The notes: generated from the letters alone by a model not told the origin. Shown: positions 54,214 to 62,855, numbered from the stretch's first letter. The stretch: 64,000 bases of DNA from CALBTQ01 sp036725605 (GCA_036725605.1 DAIMDW010000004.1:124001-188000); one strand, 5' to 3'. Program-made: numbers and translations.

Positions 54214-55364
54214 TCGCGGCACTGCTGATCGGCCTGTCGGCGGCCCTGTGGCCGGCGTGGGCGGGGCAGGGCCTGTTGTGCGTCGGCGAGCAGGAGATGC
54301 ATCCGCTCGGCGACGTGCTGCAGGTCGGCGAGGACGTGTATTTTCCCGCCGAGTCGCTGCTGACCGAGTTGGGCTGCTCGGTGTTCTGGCACACGACCGG
54401 GCGGCGGTTGACGGTGCGCTACGAAAATCGGACCGCGATGGTTTCGCCTTACAGCCGCCTGGCGTTGGTCGACGGCAGGCAGATCCTGCTGACGCAAAGC
54501 CCGCGGTTCATCAACGGCCGGCTGTGCGTGCCGCAGTGCTTCGTCGAACGCGTGACGCCGCTGCTGCTCGGGCGCGAAGTAAAACTGTCGGCGCTGACGC
54601 CCACCGCGCCCGAACCGCTGCCGGTGCGGCCGTTCGCGGAGTTGAAGCGGCGGCGGATGCTCAGTCTGCGCAAGATCGTGCTGGACGCCGGGCACGGCGG
54701 GCACGACCCCGGAGCGAAGAGTCCGCAGGGGCTGCGCGAAAAGGACATCAACCTGGCGATCACGCTGGCGCTGGCGGAAAAGCTGAAAAGCCAGACCGAC
54801 GTCGAGGTCGTGCTGACGCGCAACGACGACACGTTCATTCCGTTGCCCGGCCGCACGAACATCGCCAATCAATCGGGTGCGGACCTGTTCATGTCGATGC
54901 ACGCCAACGGCGCGTACAACCGCGGGGCAACGGGCTTCGAGGTGTACTTCCTTTCGGCGCAGGCGAGCGATGCGCGGGCGGCGGCGCTGGCCGCGTTCGA
55001 GAACGGCGAAAACGCGGCCGGGGCGGAAGCGGGCAACGACGGCGAGGAAGGCGGCGACCTGACGCAGATTCTGCGCGACATGTTCCGCACCGAAAACCTG
55101 GCGGCGTCCGAACGGCTGGCGGTGGCGATTCAGGCGCGGCTGGACATCGCGATGAATATGGAAAACCGGGGGGTGAAGCAGGCGCCGTTTTTTGTGCTCT
55201 CCGGCGCGCAGATGCCGGCGGTGCTGGTCGAGGTGGGCTTCATGAGCAACTTCCGCGAGGCGGAAATTCTGAACAATCCGGAAACGCAGAAGATCATCGT
55301 TTCGGCGCTGTACCAGGCGATCATCTATTACGATGCGGTGCGGGCGGCGTCCGACGGTTATTGA
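54192..55364 (+). CDS. N-acetylmuramoyl-L-alanine amidase (Amidase_3)
   Basis: A 390-residue exported zinc amidase that cuts the peptide from murein sugar. The start is inferred to be a TTG at 54192 (SARRGIIAALLIGLSAALW follows), with GAGG eight bases upstream; it gives a signal peptide ending AWA. An N-terminal copper-amine-oxidase-like domain (DVLQVGEDVYFPAESLLTEL) precedes the catalytic domain with KIVLDAGHGGHDPGAKSPQG, REKDINLAITLALAEKL and FMSMHANGAYNRGATGFEVY. The final VLVEVGFMSN carries the catalytic Glu. The start lies within the preceding gene. Confidence 0.9.
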   Translation: MSARRGIIAALLIGLSAALWPAWAGQGLLCVGEQEMHPLGDVLQVGEDVYFPAESLLTELGCSVFWHTTGRRLTVRYENRTAMVSPYSRLALVDGRQILLTQSPRFINGRLCVPQCFVERVTPLLLGREVKLSALTPTAPEPLPVRPFAELKRRRMLSLRKIVLDAGHGGHDPGAKSPQGLREKDINLAITLALAEKLKSQTDVEVVLTRNDDTFIPLPGRTNIANQSGADLFMSMHANGAYNRGATGFEVYFLSAQASDARAAALAAFENGENAAGAEAGNDGEEGGDLTQILRDMFRTENLAASERLAVAIQARLDIAMNMENRGVKQAPFFVLSGAQMPAVLVEVGFMSNFREAEILNNPETQKIIVSALYQAIIYYDAVRAASDGY

Positions 55365-56347
55365 TTTTTTCCACGAACATTTTTTTTGTCGAGCGTGCCG
55401 ACGAAGCCGCGAATGTGCTCGAGCAGCCATTTGATGTCGTCGTCGGCGAGGGTTTGCAGCACGGTCACCCGCCAGGAATTCCCGAACAGCACCAGGGCGT
55501 TGCCGCCGCGCAGGAGGCGATAGAGCGGCCAATTTTGCTGATCCTCTTCCTCTCCGTAAGGACCGACGTACCCGCCTTTGGGACGCCCGGTGATGCGGCG
55601 CGTGTTCATGACCGTGTCGCCCAACAGCGTCCGGATTTCGATATCGAGCGGCGTGAGAAAGACGCTCTGCTTGGACGGCATGGCGAACAGAACGTAAATG
55701 ACCCAGGAGAACGACAGCGGCATGGCCAGGTACCAGGGCAGAATCGCGAAGAGGAAAACCGCCATCAGCAACATCATCACGAGCGATATAAGAAGAACGT
55801 AGCCGCCCTTGGGATCCTGGGCGTTGAGTTCGTTCGAGGGCCTGATGCTCAACTGCACGCCGGGTTCGAGGTCGATTTTCACCAGGCCCGAGGGCGACCT
55901 CTCGCGGATGCGGCAGTCGAACGTTTTCTGCTTGGGCTGGGGATCGCTACGCAGGGAGGCGGCGATGCGCGAAGCGAAGTCCGCATTGCGGAAAGATTTG
56001 ATAATCTTGGACTGGAAGAAATCATGTTCGGCTTTGTTCGTTTCAAGTGGTTGAGCTATGACGGGGGGCGCGGGCTCGACGACGGGCGGCACGGGCTCGA
56101 CGACAGGCGGCGCGGGCTCGACGACAGGCGGCACGGGCTCGACGACGGGCGGAGCCGGCTCGATTGTCGAGCGGATTTCCACCGGCGATAATTTCAAGCC
56201 GGGATGGCGGAGGTAAAAGTCGTCCTCGTCCGGCGCGGACGCGGGGGCGGGCGACGGCGGCGACGCCTCCTTTTGCCGGCAGGCGGGGCACACCGGATTG
56301 TCCCACGACCATTCGGGAAATTCATTTCCGCATTCACGGCAGCGCAT
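55358..56347 (-). CDS. zinc-ribbon membrane protein, paralogue A
   Basis: A 329-residue protein with an N-terminal four-Cys zinc ribbon, MRCRECGNEFPEWSWDNPVC and then a CPAC pair. A Pro-rich linker of five PPVVEPA heptads follows, then a C-terminal domain with two membrane segments (near residues 200-245) and a PH-like beta pattern. The family is unknown to me. Its N-terminus and C-terminal half are similar to the neighbouring gene (paralogue B), so the pair arose by duplication. The ATG at 56347 is favoured over 56362 because paralogue B begins at the same motif. Its stop overlaps the convergent amidase by seven bases. Confidence 0.75.
   Translation of the reverse strand: MRCRECGNEFPEWSWDNPVCPACRQKEASPPSPAPASAPDEDDFYLRHPGLKLSPVEIRSTIEPAPPVVEPVPPVVEPAPPVVEPVPPVVEPAPPVIAQPLETNKAEHDFFQSKIIKSFRNADFASRIAASLRSDPQPKQKTFDCRIRERSPSGLVKIDLEPGVQLSIRPSNELNAQDPKGGYVLLISLVMMLLMAVFLFAILPWYLAMPLSFSWVIYVLFAMPSKQSVFLTPLDIEIRTLLGDTVMNTRRITGRPKGGYVGPYGEEEDQQNWPLYRLLRGGNALVLFGNSWRVTVLQTLADDDIKWLLEHIRGFVGTLDKKNVRGKNQ
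56058..56163 (-). repeat. 21-bp tandem repeat encoding PPVVEPA/V heptads
   Basis: Five in-frame 21-bp units encode a Pro-Val-Glu linker in paralogue A (heptads PPVVEPA and PPVVEPV alternating). Paralogue B lacks this array and instead has a longer, mixed linker. Confidence 0.8.
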
Positions 56348-56419
56348 GGCGATTATCCCCATCCAAAAGTAATCGATAGATCATCGTAGCGGAAGCAAAG
56401 ACGGACAACAAGCCGCCGC

Positions 56420-57676
56420 TCAGCGGTTGGCCTTGCGCACCTCGTGCCGGTGTTCGTCGATCGATTTGATGAACTTTTTTACGTGCGGCAGCAGCCACTG
56501 GCGGTCGACGTCGGTGACCGCGGGCAGGATGACGCAACTCCAGGTCTGGCTTTGGATTTCCAGCATGCTGTTGCCCTGCAGCAGCCGGGCCGGGGAGAGC
56601 GAGAGGCCGTTTTTCGCCTGATTCGGTTTAAGCGCGGCGTTGTCGGGCCGGCCGGTGTAGTGGCGCGTTTTGATGATCATGGAGCCCAGCAGCGTTTCGA
56701 TGTCCATGCCCTTGGGGGTCAGGAGAACGTTTTGTTTTTTCGGCAGGGAGCGCAACACGTAAACGACCAGGCCGCCGAGCAACAGGAACGTGATTGTGGG
56801 CGAGGCGAACAGGCTGATTATCCCGGCGGTGATAATGCCGCCGACGATGGTGGCGATCAGGCGAAGCATCGCGGCCGAATCCTCTCGCGGGCCTCCTTCG
56901 GTGACTTTGACCGACAGGTACGAGCCCGATTCGATGACGACCTTCACGCGGCCGGACGGCGCGTAGTCGCTGATCTTGCGCGTGGGCAGCGCTTTTTCCG
57001 ACGGCGGTTCCGGTTTGCCGGAAGGATAAGCGGGTGGTTGGACGTGCAGATCAACCGGCGGCGTGTGCACCGGCGGGCCGATGGATCGACTCAGCGACGG
57101 CGGTTCCGGCTTGTCCAGCCGGGGCGTCGTTTCGTATTTTTCGTCGGGCGGCGCCGGCGCGGGCTCGTGCTCGGCGGCTTCGTGTTCGATGATGTCGGTC
57201 AGGTTCACCGGCTCGGGTTTATAGAATTCGCCTTCGACCTTGGTTTCGTTTTCCCAGACGGGCTTGAATTCCATGCGTTCGAGTGTGGAGATTTTCGTTT
57301 CGGCCTTGGGCTTGTTGCGGCGCGCAATCTCTTCGGCCGCTTTGATCTCGGCGATTGTTTGCGGCGGTTCGAAGATGGGCTCTTCGCTTTCGTGACGCCG
57401 CGGGATCTCGACCGGCGGCGGCAGGGTCTGCTCGAAGTGCGCGGATTCACGATGCGCGGTGATCGGCTTGCTCAGTTCGCTGTCGGCATGGCCGATGTTG
57501 ATTTTCAGATCGGGATGGCGTTGGTAGAAATCGTCGGCATCGACGTTCTCCCGCACCGATTCGACATTCCGTCGGCGCGCCGGCGCTTCGGTTTTTTCCT
57601 TGTTGAGACACTGCGGACAGATGGGATTCTCCCACGACCATTCCGGAAATTCCCGGCCACACTCCCGACAGCGCAT
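56420..57676 (-). CDS. zinc-ribbon membrane protein, paralogue B
   Basis: A 418-residue protein starting MRCRECGREFPEWSWENPIC with a CPQC pair, nearly identical in pattern to paralogue A. A long acidic and Pro-rich linker follows, then two membrane segments (AAMLRLIATIVGGIITAGII and FLLLGGLVVYVLR) and a C-terminal part (LTPKGMDIETLLGSMIIKTR) matching that of A. GGAGG lies five bases upstream. Zinc-ribbon plus membrane domain suggests a cytoplasmic sensor or scaffold of the inner membrane. Function is unknown, and no homologue family was recognised. Confidence 0.75.
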   Translation of the reverse strand: MRCRECGREFPEWSWENPICPQCLNKEKTEAPARRRNVESVRENVDADDFYQRHPDLKINIGHADSELSKPITAHRESAHFEQTLPPPVEIPRRHESEEPIFEPPQTIAEIKAAEEIARRNKPKAETKISTLERMEFKPVWENETKVEGEFYKPEPVNLTDIIEHEAAEHEPAPAPPDEKYETTPRLDKPEPPSLSRSIGPPVHTPPVDLHVQPPAYPSGKPEPPSEKALPTRKISDYAPSGRVKVVIESGSYLSVKVTEGGPREDSAAMLRLIATIVGGIITAGIISLFASPTITFLLLGGLVVYVLRSLPKKQNVLLTPKGMDIETLLGSMIIKTRHYTGRPDNAALKPNQAKNGLSLSPARLLQGNSMLEIQSQTWSCVILPAVTDVDRQWLLPHVKKFIKSIDEHRHEVRKANR

Positions 57677-57814
57677 TGGGCCTCCACATGCAGAACTGAA
57701 TGATAGATGGATAATTTTATTTTATTGGATCCTCAATGGCAATGCAGCATGGCTTGAGCGCGGCGAGCGGCGGGTTATACTGTTGCCGGCAACAAATTGG
57801 AGAATCCGCAAGCG

Positions 57815-58882
57815 ATGAAAAAAACGATTCTCGCGATATGCGCGGCGCTGGTGGTGTCGGCGTCGGCGGCCGGCTGCCAACGGGAGGCGGCGGGGCCGAC
57901 GATGACGGTGATTTTCGTCGGCGACACGGGCCTGGGCGATCAGGCGGTGGAGTTCGTCGAGCAATACGGGTTGGAAAAATCGTTCGAGAAAATCCGCGAC
58001 GCGCTGCAGGCCGACTTCATCATCGGCAACGCCGAAACGCCGATCGCCGCGGCCGACGTGCCGTTGCGCGAAGGCGAACCGTGGCATCCCAAGCAGGTGC
58101 CCGAGACGGCGGCGGTCTATAAAAAAGAAGGCTTCAGCGCGTTCAGCCTGGCCAACAACCACGCGCTGGATTTCGGCGTCGAGGGGCTGCGGCAGACGAT
58201 CGCCAATCTGCGCGCGCAGGGCATTAACACTTACGGGGCGGGGATGAGCGAGGCCGAGGCGCGCCGACCGCTGATCTTGGAAAAGAACGGCATCCGCGTC
58301 GGCGTACTTGGTTATTTTCATTATCGCCAGAAGTACATCGCCAAGGAGATGTGGTACGCCGAAGGCGACAAGCCGGGCGTGGCGGGAATGAGCAAAAAGA
58401 ATCTGCGCGACGACATCGCGGCGCTCAAGGGCAAGGTGGACACGGTCGTGGTGACGCCGCATTGGGGCGAGAATTATGTGAAACTCAAGGACAAGCAGAA
58501 GCGGCTGGCCCAGGGCGCGGTCACGGTGGGCGCGGATTTGATCATCGGCCACGGGCCGCACATGGCGCACCCGGTGGTGATGATCGACGAGACGCCGGTG
58601 TTGTATTCGGTCGGCAATTTCATCTGGCACAGCAAGGGGCTGTACAAGAAATTCAAGGTCGAGAAGTACGCTTATGCGCTGGTGACCAAGGTGGTGTTCG
58701 ACAAGCACGGCGCGCGGGAGATCGTCTTCACGCCGTACCACAACGACAACCGCAAGGTGAAGTTCATTCCGCAACCGGTCGACGCGGCGCGGGCCAAGGC
58801 GCTGTTCGACGAACTGCTGGCGCCGGTCGGGAAACACTGGAAGATGAACGGGGCGAGCGCGGTGTTCACCGTGCCGCGTTGA
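57815..58882 (+). CDS. CapA-family (poly-gamma-glutamate capsule type) lipoprotein phosphatase
   Basis: A 355-residue lipoprotein with lipobox AAGC (Cys21). The PGA_cap fold of metallophosphoesterases is shown by VIFVGDTGLGDQAVE, IIGNAETPIAAAD, LANNHALDFGVEG, VVTPHWGENYVK and LIIGHGPHMAHPV, which carry the metal ligands. Relatives include CapA, needed in some bacteria for poly-gamma-glutamate capsule, and other cell-surface phosphatases. No capsule synthesis genes are next to it, so the capsule role is not assumed. The start at 57815 is inferred from the signal peptide; an earlier TTG at 57797 is less likely. Confidence 0.87.
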   Translation: MKKTILAICAALVVSASAAGCQREAAGPTMTVIFVGDTGLGDQAVEFVEQYGLEKSFEKIRDALQADFIIGNAETPIAAADVPLREGEPWHPKQVPETAAVYKKEGFSAFSLANNHALDFGVEGLRQTIANLRAQGINTYGAGMSEAEARRPLILEKNGIRVGVLGYFHYRQKYIAKEMWYAEGDKPGVAGMSKKNLRDDIAALKGKVDTVVVTPHWGENYVKLKDKQKRLAQGAVTVGADLIIGHGPHMAHPVVMIDETPVLYSVGNFIWHSKGLYKKFKVEKYAYALVTKVVFDKHGAREIVFTPYHNDNRKVKFIPQPVDAARAKALFDELLAPVGKHWKMNGASAVFTVPR

Positions 58883-58896
58883 GCGAAGGAGAGACG

Positions 58897-59853
58897 ATGC
58901 CGGGGAAGATCACCGATGTGCCGGGCCTGCTGGTGGGCAATGCCGAGGATGAATCCGGCCGCACGGGCGTGACGGTCGTGTTGTGCGCGCCGCCGGCGGT
59001 GGGCGCGCTGGACCGGCGCGGCTCGGCGGCGAGTACGCGGCAATGCGATTCGCTGTATCCGGACCACATGCTCTCGCGCGTGGACGCGATCGTGCTGGCC
59101 GGGGGCAGCGCCTTCGGGCTGGGCTGCAGCAACGGCGTGATGGACGAACTGTCCGCGCGTGGCGTCGGCATGCCCACGCCCTACGGGACGATTCCGATCG
59201 TGCCGACGGCGGTGATTTTCGACATCGGCATCGGCCGGAGCGCAGCGGCCCCGACGATCGAGATGGCGCGGGCGGCGACGAAAAACGCGGCGACGGATTT
59301 CGCCGAAGGCAGCGCGGGCGCGGGCTACGGCGCGACGATCGGCAAGCTGCTGGGCGTAAAAAGCGCGATGAAAGGCGGCCTGGGCACGGCGGCGCGGCAG
59401 GGCGAGAAGGGATTGATCGTCGGCGCGCTCGCGGTGGTCAACGCGTGGGGCGACATCGTGGAAACGGAAAACGGGGCGATCATCGGCGGCGCGCGCAATC
59501 CGGACAAGCCGGGCGAGTTTCTGGACACGGCGAAGCTGCTGGGCCAGGGCAAGGCGCGGCCGGCTTCGTCCTTCGAGCAAAACACCGTGCTGGCGGTCGT
59601 GGCGACCAACGCGAAGCTGGATAAAATCGGCTGCGGGCTGATCGCGCGCATGGCGCAAACGGGGATGGCGCGGGCGATCCGGCCGTGCCACAGCCCGTTC
59701 GACGGCGACCTGGTGTTCGCGCTCAGTTGCGGCGAATTGTCGGCCGATCCGGTGGCGGTGGGGCAGATGGCGGCCGATGCGCTGGCCGAGGCGATTCAGC
59801 GCGGCGTGCGTCTGGCCGACGGCTGGGGGTTGCTGCCGGACGCGCGGGGGTGA
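58897..59853 (+). CDS. P1 (S58) family peptidase, DmpA-like
   Basis: A 318-residue Ntn-type aminopeptidase of the P1/S58 family (DmpA, BapA, EndoIV). The N-terminus is KITDVPGLLVGNAEDESGRT, with the strongly conserved VDAIVLAGGSAFGLGCSNGV. The self-cleavage site is predicted at QNTVLAVVATNA, which would leave Thr230 as the catalytic nucleophile. These enzymes cleave beta-Ala or D-amino-acid amides, but the exact substrate is not known. GAAGGAG precedes the ATG. It follows the CapA-like gene by 14 bases, which suggests one operon. Confidence 0.88.
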   Translation: MPGKITDVPGLLVGNAEDESGRTGVTVVLCAPPAVGALDRRGSAASTRQCDSLYPDHMLSRVDAIVLAGGSAFGLGCSNGVMDELSARGVGMPTPYGTIPIVPTAVIFDIGIGRSAAAPTIEMARAATKNAATDFAEGSAGAGYGATIGKLLGVKSAMKGGLGTAARQGEKGLIVGALAVVNAWGDIVETENGAIIGGARNPDKPGEFLDTAKLLGQGKARPASSFEQNTVLAVVATNAKLDKIGCGLIARMAQTGMARAIRPCHSPFDGDLVFALSCGELSADPVAVGQMAADALAEAIQRGVRLADGWGLLPDARG

Positions 59854-59859
59854 TGGCGA

Positions 59860-60285
59860 CTAGTTGTTTTTCGCTCGGTTCGTGCGGGCGCTCAACCACA
59901 GCGCCAACAGGCCAATGGCGAGCATGACGGCGGTCAAGGCCTGTCCGGTGCGGTGTGGCGAAACGGTGCAGCCGCCACTGTCATCGTTGTTGTCGTTGTC
60001 GTCGTCCGATGTTTCATTATCGATGGCGGAACAAATGCACTCCTTGCTTGCCTCGCAGTCATAGAAATCAAGGCAATCGAAGTTAATGTCCTCTTCATTA
60101 CTTCTACAATAGTATAAGCAATTTCCATCAATACAGCCGGCGTTGCATAGGTCGAACAAGTAGCAAAAGTTCTCGCAATCATCGGAAGAGGGATTGGGAG
60201 TATCGTCATCGTCGACAGAGTCAGCGAACGCAATAACCGGCAATAGAAGCGTCAATGCCGCCAGAAAAAAAGATAATTTCTTCAT
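59860..60285 (-). CDS. small cysteine-rich protein with C-terminal anchor (copy 1)
   Basis: A 141-residue exported protein. A signal peptide (LSFFLAALTLLLPVIAFA) precedes a short Asp-Thr tract (DDDDTPNPSS), a core with ten Cys at spacings 3, 5, 3, 4, 3, 10, 5, 5 and 1, an acidic DDDNDNNDD linker, and then GGCTVSPHRTGQALTAVM. A membrane stretch and a basic tail end the chain. The same arrangement occurs in the next gene, so they are paralogues. The tail looks like a MYXO-CTERM-style sorting signal. The gene is less GC-rich than average. GGAGAAG precedes the start at 60285. Confidence 0.75.
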   Translation of the reverse strand: MKKLSFFLAALTLLLPVIAFADSVDDDDTPNPSSDDCENFCYLFDLCNAGCIDGNCLYYCRSNEEDINFDCLDFYDCEASKECICSAIDNETSDDDNDNNDDSGGCTVSPHRTGQALTAVMLAIGLLALWLSARTNRAKNN

Positions 60286-60290
60286 GATAG

Positions 60291-60686
60291 TTACTTCTCC
60301 GATTTTTTGGTTTTGCCGATGCTCAACCACAAGGCCAGCAGGCCGACGGCGAGCATGAGGAAGGTCAGCGCCGAACCGGTTTCGCTGTGGGAGACATCGC
60401 AGCCGCCGTCATCATCATCGTCGACTTCGGCCGCGCAAAGACATTTTTCCAATTCGTCGCAATTTTCCGCGTCCAGGCAAGCGGCGGTGGCAATGGTCGG
60501 GCCGGCACAAAACGAATCGCAATCGCCGTGGTAACATTCCGACCGGCAAAATTCGGCGGCGTCGCAGATGTCCTGGCAATCGTGTCCCTCGAAATATTCG
60601 GTGTCGTCGTCGGGGGCGTAATCGGCGAATAATAGAGAGGGGAAAACAAGAAGGGCCACGGCCGACACAAGCAAAATTTTCTCCAT
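60291..60686 (-). CDS. small cysteine-rich protein with C-terminal anchor (copy 2)
   Basis: A 131-residue paralogue of the preceding gene. It has a signal peptide, a short DDD tract, ten core Cys at spacings 3, 5, 3, 4, 3, 9, 5, 5 and 1, an acidic VDDDDD linker, and GGCDVSHSETGSALTFLM leading to a membrane stretch and KTKKSEK tail. The Cys spacing matches copy 1 except for one residue. The five-base gap to copy 1 indicates cotranscription. Five disulfide bonds are plausible. No known family was recognised. GGAG lies eight bases upstream of the ATG at 60686. Confidence 0.75.
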   Translation of the reverse strand: MEKILLVSAVALLVFPSLLFADYAPDDDTEYFEGHDCQDICDAAEFCRSECYHGDCDSFCAGPTIATAACLDAENCDELEKCLCAAEVDDDDDGGCDVSHSETGSALTFLMLAVGLLALWLSIGKTKKSEK

Positions 60687-60870
60687 GAACAGACTCCGCG
60701 GCAGCAGGCGCCAAATCCTCATCAGATAAAATCCTAGCAGGCGGGAGGGCGGATGGCAAGAAGTTCTGCAAATTATTTGTTGTGTAGTGTAATTCGTTGT
60801 GATTCAAAGGATTTAGCGCAAAGCAACCACGGGCCAGGGGCTGAAAAATTTCATTCGCCGGGAAAAGACG

Positions 60871-60898
60871 TTGTTGCCGGCGGAGAAATTGGTATACT
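60871..60898 (+). promoter_or_regulatory. promoter candidate of the MFS gene
   Basis: TTGTTG (60871-60876), a 16-base spacer and TATACT (60893-60898) precede the MFS start at 60941. The -10 matches at five of six bases, the -35 at three. Confidence 0.4.
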
Positions 60899-60940
60899 TT
60901 GGACTTGGAAATATCGCTTTTGGGGGTGAATGGGAGGCGC

Positions 60941-62011
60941 ATGTCCACGCCGGAAACCGAAGCGCAAGCGCGCGGCAGTCAATTTTTCCCCATCATTTAT
61001 GGTTTGATTCACGCATTGGTCGACGCCACGACGGTGGCGGTGATTTTTCAGACGCGCTCGTTTCATCATCTGGATCGGTCGGCGGGCATTTTCCTGATCC
61101 TTGCCTACGATCTACTGGCGTTCGCCGGGCAGACGCCGTTGGGCTGGCTGCTGGACCGGCTGCGGCTGTGGCGCGGGACGGCCGTCGGGGGGATCATCAT
61201 CTGCGCGGCGGCGATGGCCAGCGTGCGCGTCGATCCGCTGACGGCGATGATCCTGGCCAGCATCGGCAACGCGGCGTTTCACGTGGGCGGCGGCGCGCTG
61301 GTGCTGCACGCGGACCCCGGCCGGGCGACGCCGGCGGGGATTTTCGTTGCGCCAGGCGCGTTGGGACTGGCGCTGGGCGTTTACTTCGGTAAAGGCGGAC
61401 CGCTGCCTGCCTGGCCCTACTATTTGCTGTTGGGATTGGCCGTGGTTGCGGCCCTGTGGACGCGCGCGCCGGAGGTCGAAAAAACCAAACTGCCGAAACC
61501 GGACATCGATAAACCGTTGTTGATTGTGTTGCTGTTGCTGTTTTCGATCGTCGTGCGCTCGCTGGTGGGCAAGGCCGGCGGGTACGCGCTGCCCAAGGAG
61601 ACGGCGGTGTTGTTCGGCGTAGCGGCGGCCGGTTTTGCGGGCAAGGCGCTCGGCGGGATTCTGTCCGACCGCTTCGGGTGGATAAAAATCAGCGTGGGCG
61701 CGTTGCTGGTATCCGCGCCGCTGCTGGCCTTCGGCAAGGTCAACGTGCCGATGATCGTGGTGGGATTGTTTATCTTTCAGATGACCATGCCGGTAACGTT
61801 GGTGGCGGTGTATTCGTTGATGCCCGGCCGGCCGGGATTGGCGTTCGGCTTGAATTGCCTGGCGTATATCGCCGGGTTCTTTGTAACCAAGATCCGAGGG
61901 GTCAGGGGATTTTACGATCCGTATGTTTTCCTTGCGCTCATTTTGCTGTCGGCGGCGGCGGTGTATCTAGGGCTGCGCCCGTTGCGGGACAAGGTGCGGA
62001 TGCGGTTTTAA
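60941..62011 (+). CDS. major facilitator superfamily transporter
   Basis: A 356-residue membrane protein with about eleven hydrophobic segments. An MFS-type loop GWLLDRLRLWRGTAVGGIII links TM2 and TM3, and GKALGGILSDRFGWIKISVG fits the loop of the second half. It lacks recognisable substrate-specific motifs. The start at 60941 has GGAGG close by (three to four bases); the frame extends to a TTG at 60899 without a ribosome site. The gene is monocistronic with a hairpin terminator after it. Confidence 0.8.
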   Translation: MSTPETEAQARGSQFFPIIYGLIHALVDATTVAVIFQTRSFHHLDRSAGIFLILAYDLLAFAGQTPLGWLLDRLRLWRGTAVGGIIICAAAMASVRVDPLTAMILASIGNAAFHVGGGALVLHADPGRATPAGIFVAPGALGLALGVYFGKGGPLPAWPYYLLLGLAVVAALWTRAPEVEKTKLPKPDIDKPLLIVLLLLFSIVVRSLVGKAGGYALPKETAVLFGVAAAGFAGKALGGILSDRFGWIKISVGALLVSAPLLAFGKVNVPMIVVGLFIFQMTMPVTLVAVYSLMPGRPGLAFGLNCLAYIAGFFVTKIRGVRGFYDPYVFLALILLSAAAVYLGLRPLRDKVRMRF

Positions 62012-62013
62012 TG

Positions 62014-62041
62014 ACCATTTTCGTAACGCGACGAAAATGGT
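62014..62041. terminator. hairpin between convergent MFS and repressor genes
   Basis: CCATTTTCGT (62015-62024) and ACGAAAATGG (62031-62040) form a perfect 10-bp stem, one pair longer at the outer ends, around AACGCG. It lies three bases after the MFS stop and about 15 bases from the repressor stop, so it may serve both. Confidence 0.55.
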
Positions 62042-62054
62042 TGCCGTCCCACTC

Positions 62055-62789
62055 TCACCCCGCCGGGCGTCCCCACCACCACAGGACACTGCCGATGATG
62101 CAGTCGTCGATGTTGTCGCCCTGAAAGAGCAGGAGGCTGTCGGCGGCGAGGGTTTCCTTGTTTTCGGGCAGGCCCATCACCAGGTCTTTGCTTACTACCT
62201 TGCACCATTTTATCGAGGCGCCGTCGCCCTGGCGGAAGGCGACCATCTTGCCGTCGAGCTGCTTGGGATTGCGGCGGCCGTGATCGATGGCGACGATCGA
62301 GCCGTCGGTGAGGATCGGCGACATGGAATCGCCGCGCACGCGCACGCAGGTGACGTTCTCGGGGTGCGGGCACCAGTCGGCGTGGATCAGCGCGTAGTCT
62401 TCGATGTCGTCGGCGTTCACGCGACGCGGGCTGCCGCCGGCGATGGCGTCGGCCAACAGCGGCACGGTGACGAAACGATCGCGGCGGACCTCTTCGGCGA
62501 CGAAGGCGGCGCTCTCCTTTTTGCGTGGCGCGGGCACCTGGGGCGCGGCGACGCCGAGGGTGACCGGGCCGCGGGTGCGGTGTTCACCAGTGAGCAGCCA
62601 GAGCGGATCGATGCCGAAGGTCGTCCACATCGCTTCGAGCGATTTGGCGCCGGGCAGCCGCTCGCCGGTCAGCCAGTTGAAAACGGCCTGGTGATTGGTT
62701 TGGATGTCGGCGGCGAAACGGCGCACGACGCCCTCGCTATGGCGCTCGATCATCATGCGCAGCCTCTCGGCGAAGCCCTTGTTTTTCAT
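62055..62789 (-). CDS. phage-type repressor, HTH plus S24 (LexA/CI-like) peptidase
   Basis: A 244-residue repressor. The N-terminal HTH reads RRFAADIQTNHQAVFNWLTG and fits lambdoid-type XRE domains. The C-terminal S24 domain has VRVRGDSMSPILTDGSIVAI with Ser155 and SIKWCKV with Lys194, the catalytic pair that lets RecA trigger self-cleavage. The start at 62789 has AAGG eight bases upstream; the ATG at 62804 has no ribosome site. Divergent from it is a strong promoter with an operator-like palindrome. It is probably the lysogeny control of a prophage or integrative element that extends to the right. Confidence 0.9.
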   Translation of the reverse strand: MKNKGFAERLRMMIERHSEGVVRRFAADIQTNHQAVFNWLTGERLPGAKSLEAMWTTFGIDPLWLLTGEHRTRGPVTLGVAAPQVPAPRKKESAAFVAEEVRRDRFVTVPLLADAIAGGSPRRVNADDIEDYALIHADWCPHPENVTCVRVRGDSMSPILTDGSIVAIDHGRRNPKQLDGKMVAFRQGDGASIKWCKVVSKDLVMGLPENKETLAADSLLLFQGDNIDDCIIGSVLWWWGRPAG

Positions 62790-62803
62790 CCGGTTACCTT
62801 CCA

Positions 62804-62841
62804 TGTCTACATTTATATAATTTATATTGACTACTGTCTAC
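62804..62841. repeat. TGTCTAC direct repeat in the repressor promoter region
   Basis: TGTCTAC occurs at 62804-62810 and again at 62835-62841, 31 bases apart (three helical turns), in the AT-rich intergenic region. It may be a binding site for the repressor or another regulator. Confidence 0.4.
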
Positions 62842-62855
62842 TAATTTTATATATT
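62827..62855 (+). promoter_or_regulatory. strong divergent promoter opposing the S24 repressor
   Basis: TTGACT (62827-62832), exactly 17 bases, then TATATT (62850-62855). The match is close to consensus and it reads into the small phage-like genes. The operator-like palindrome at 62853-62869 overlaps its -10 and start point. Confidence 0.7.
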
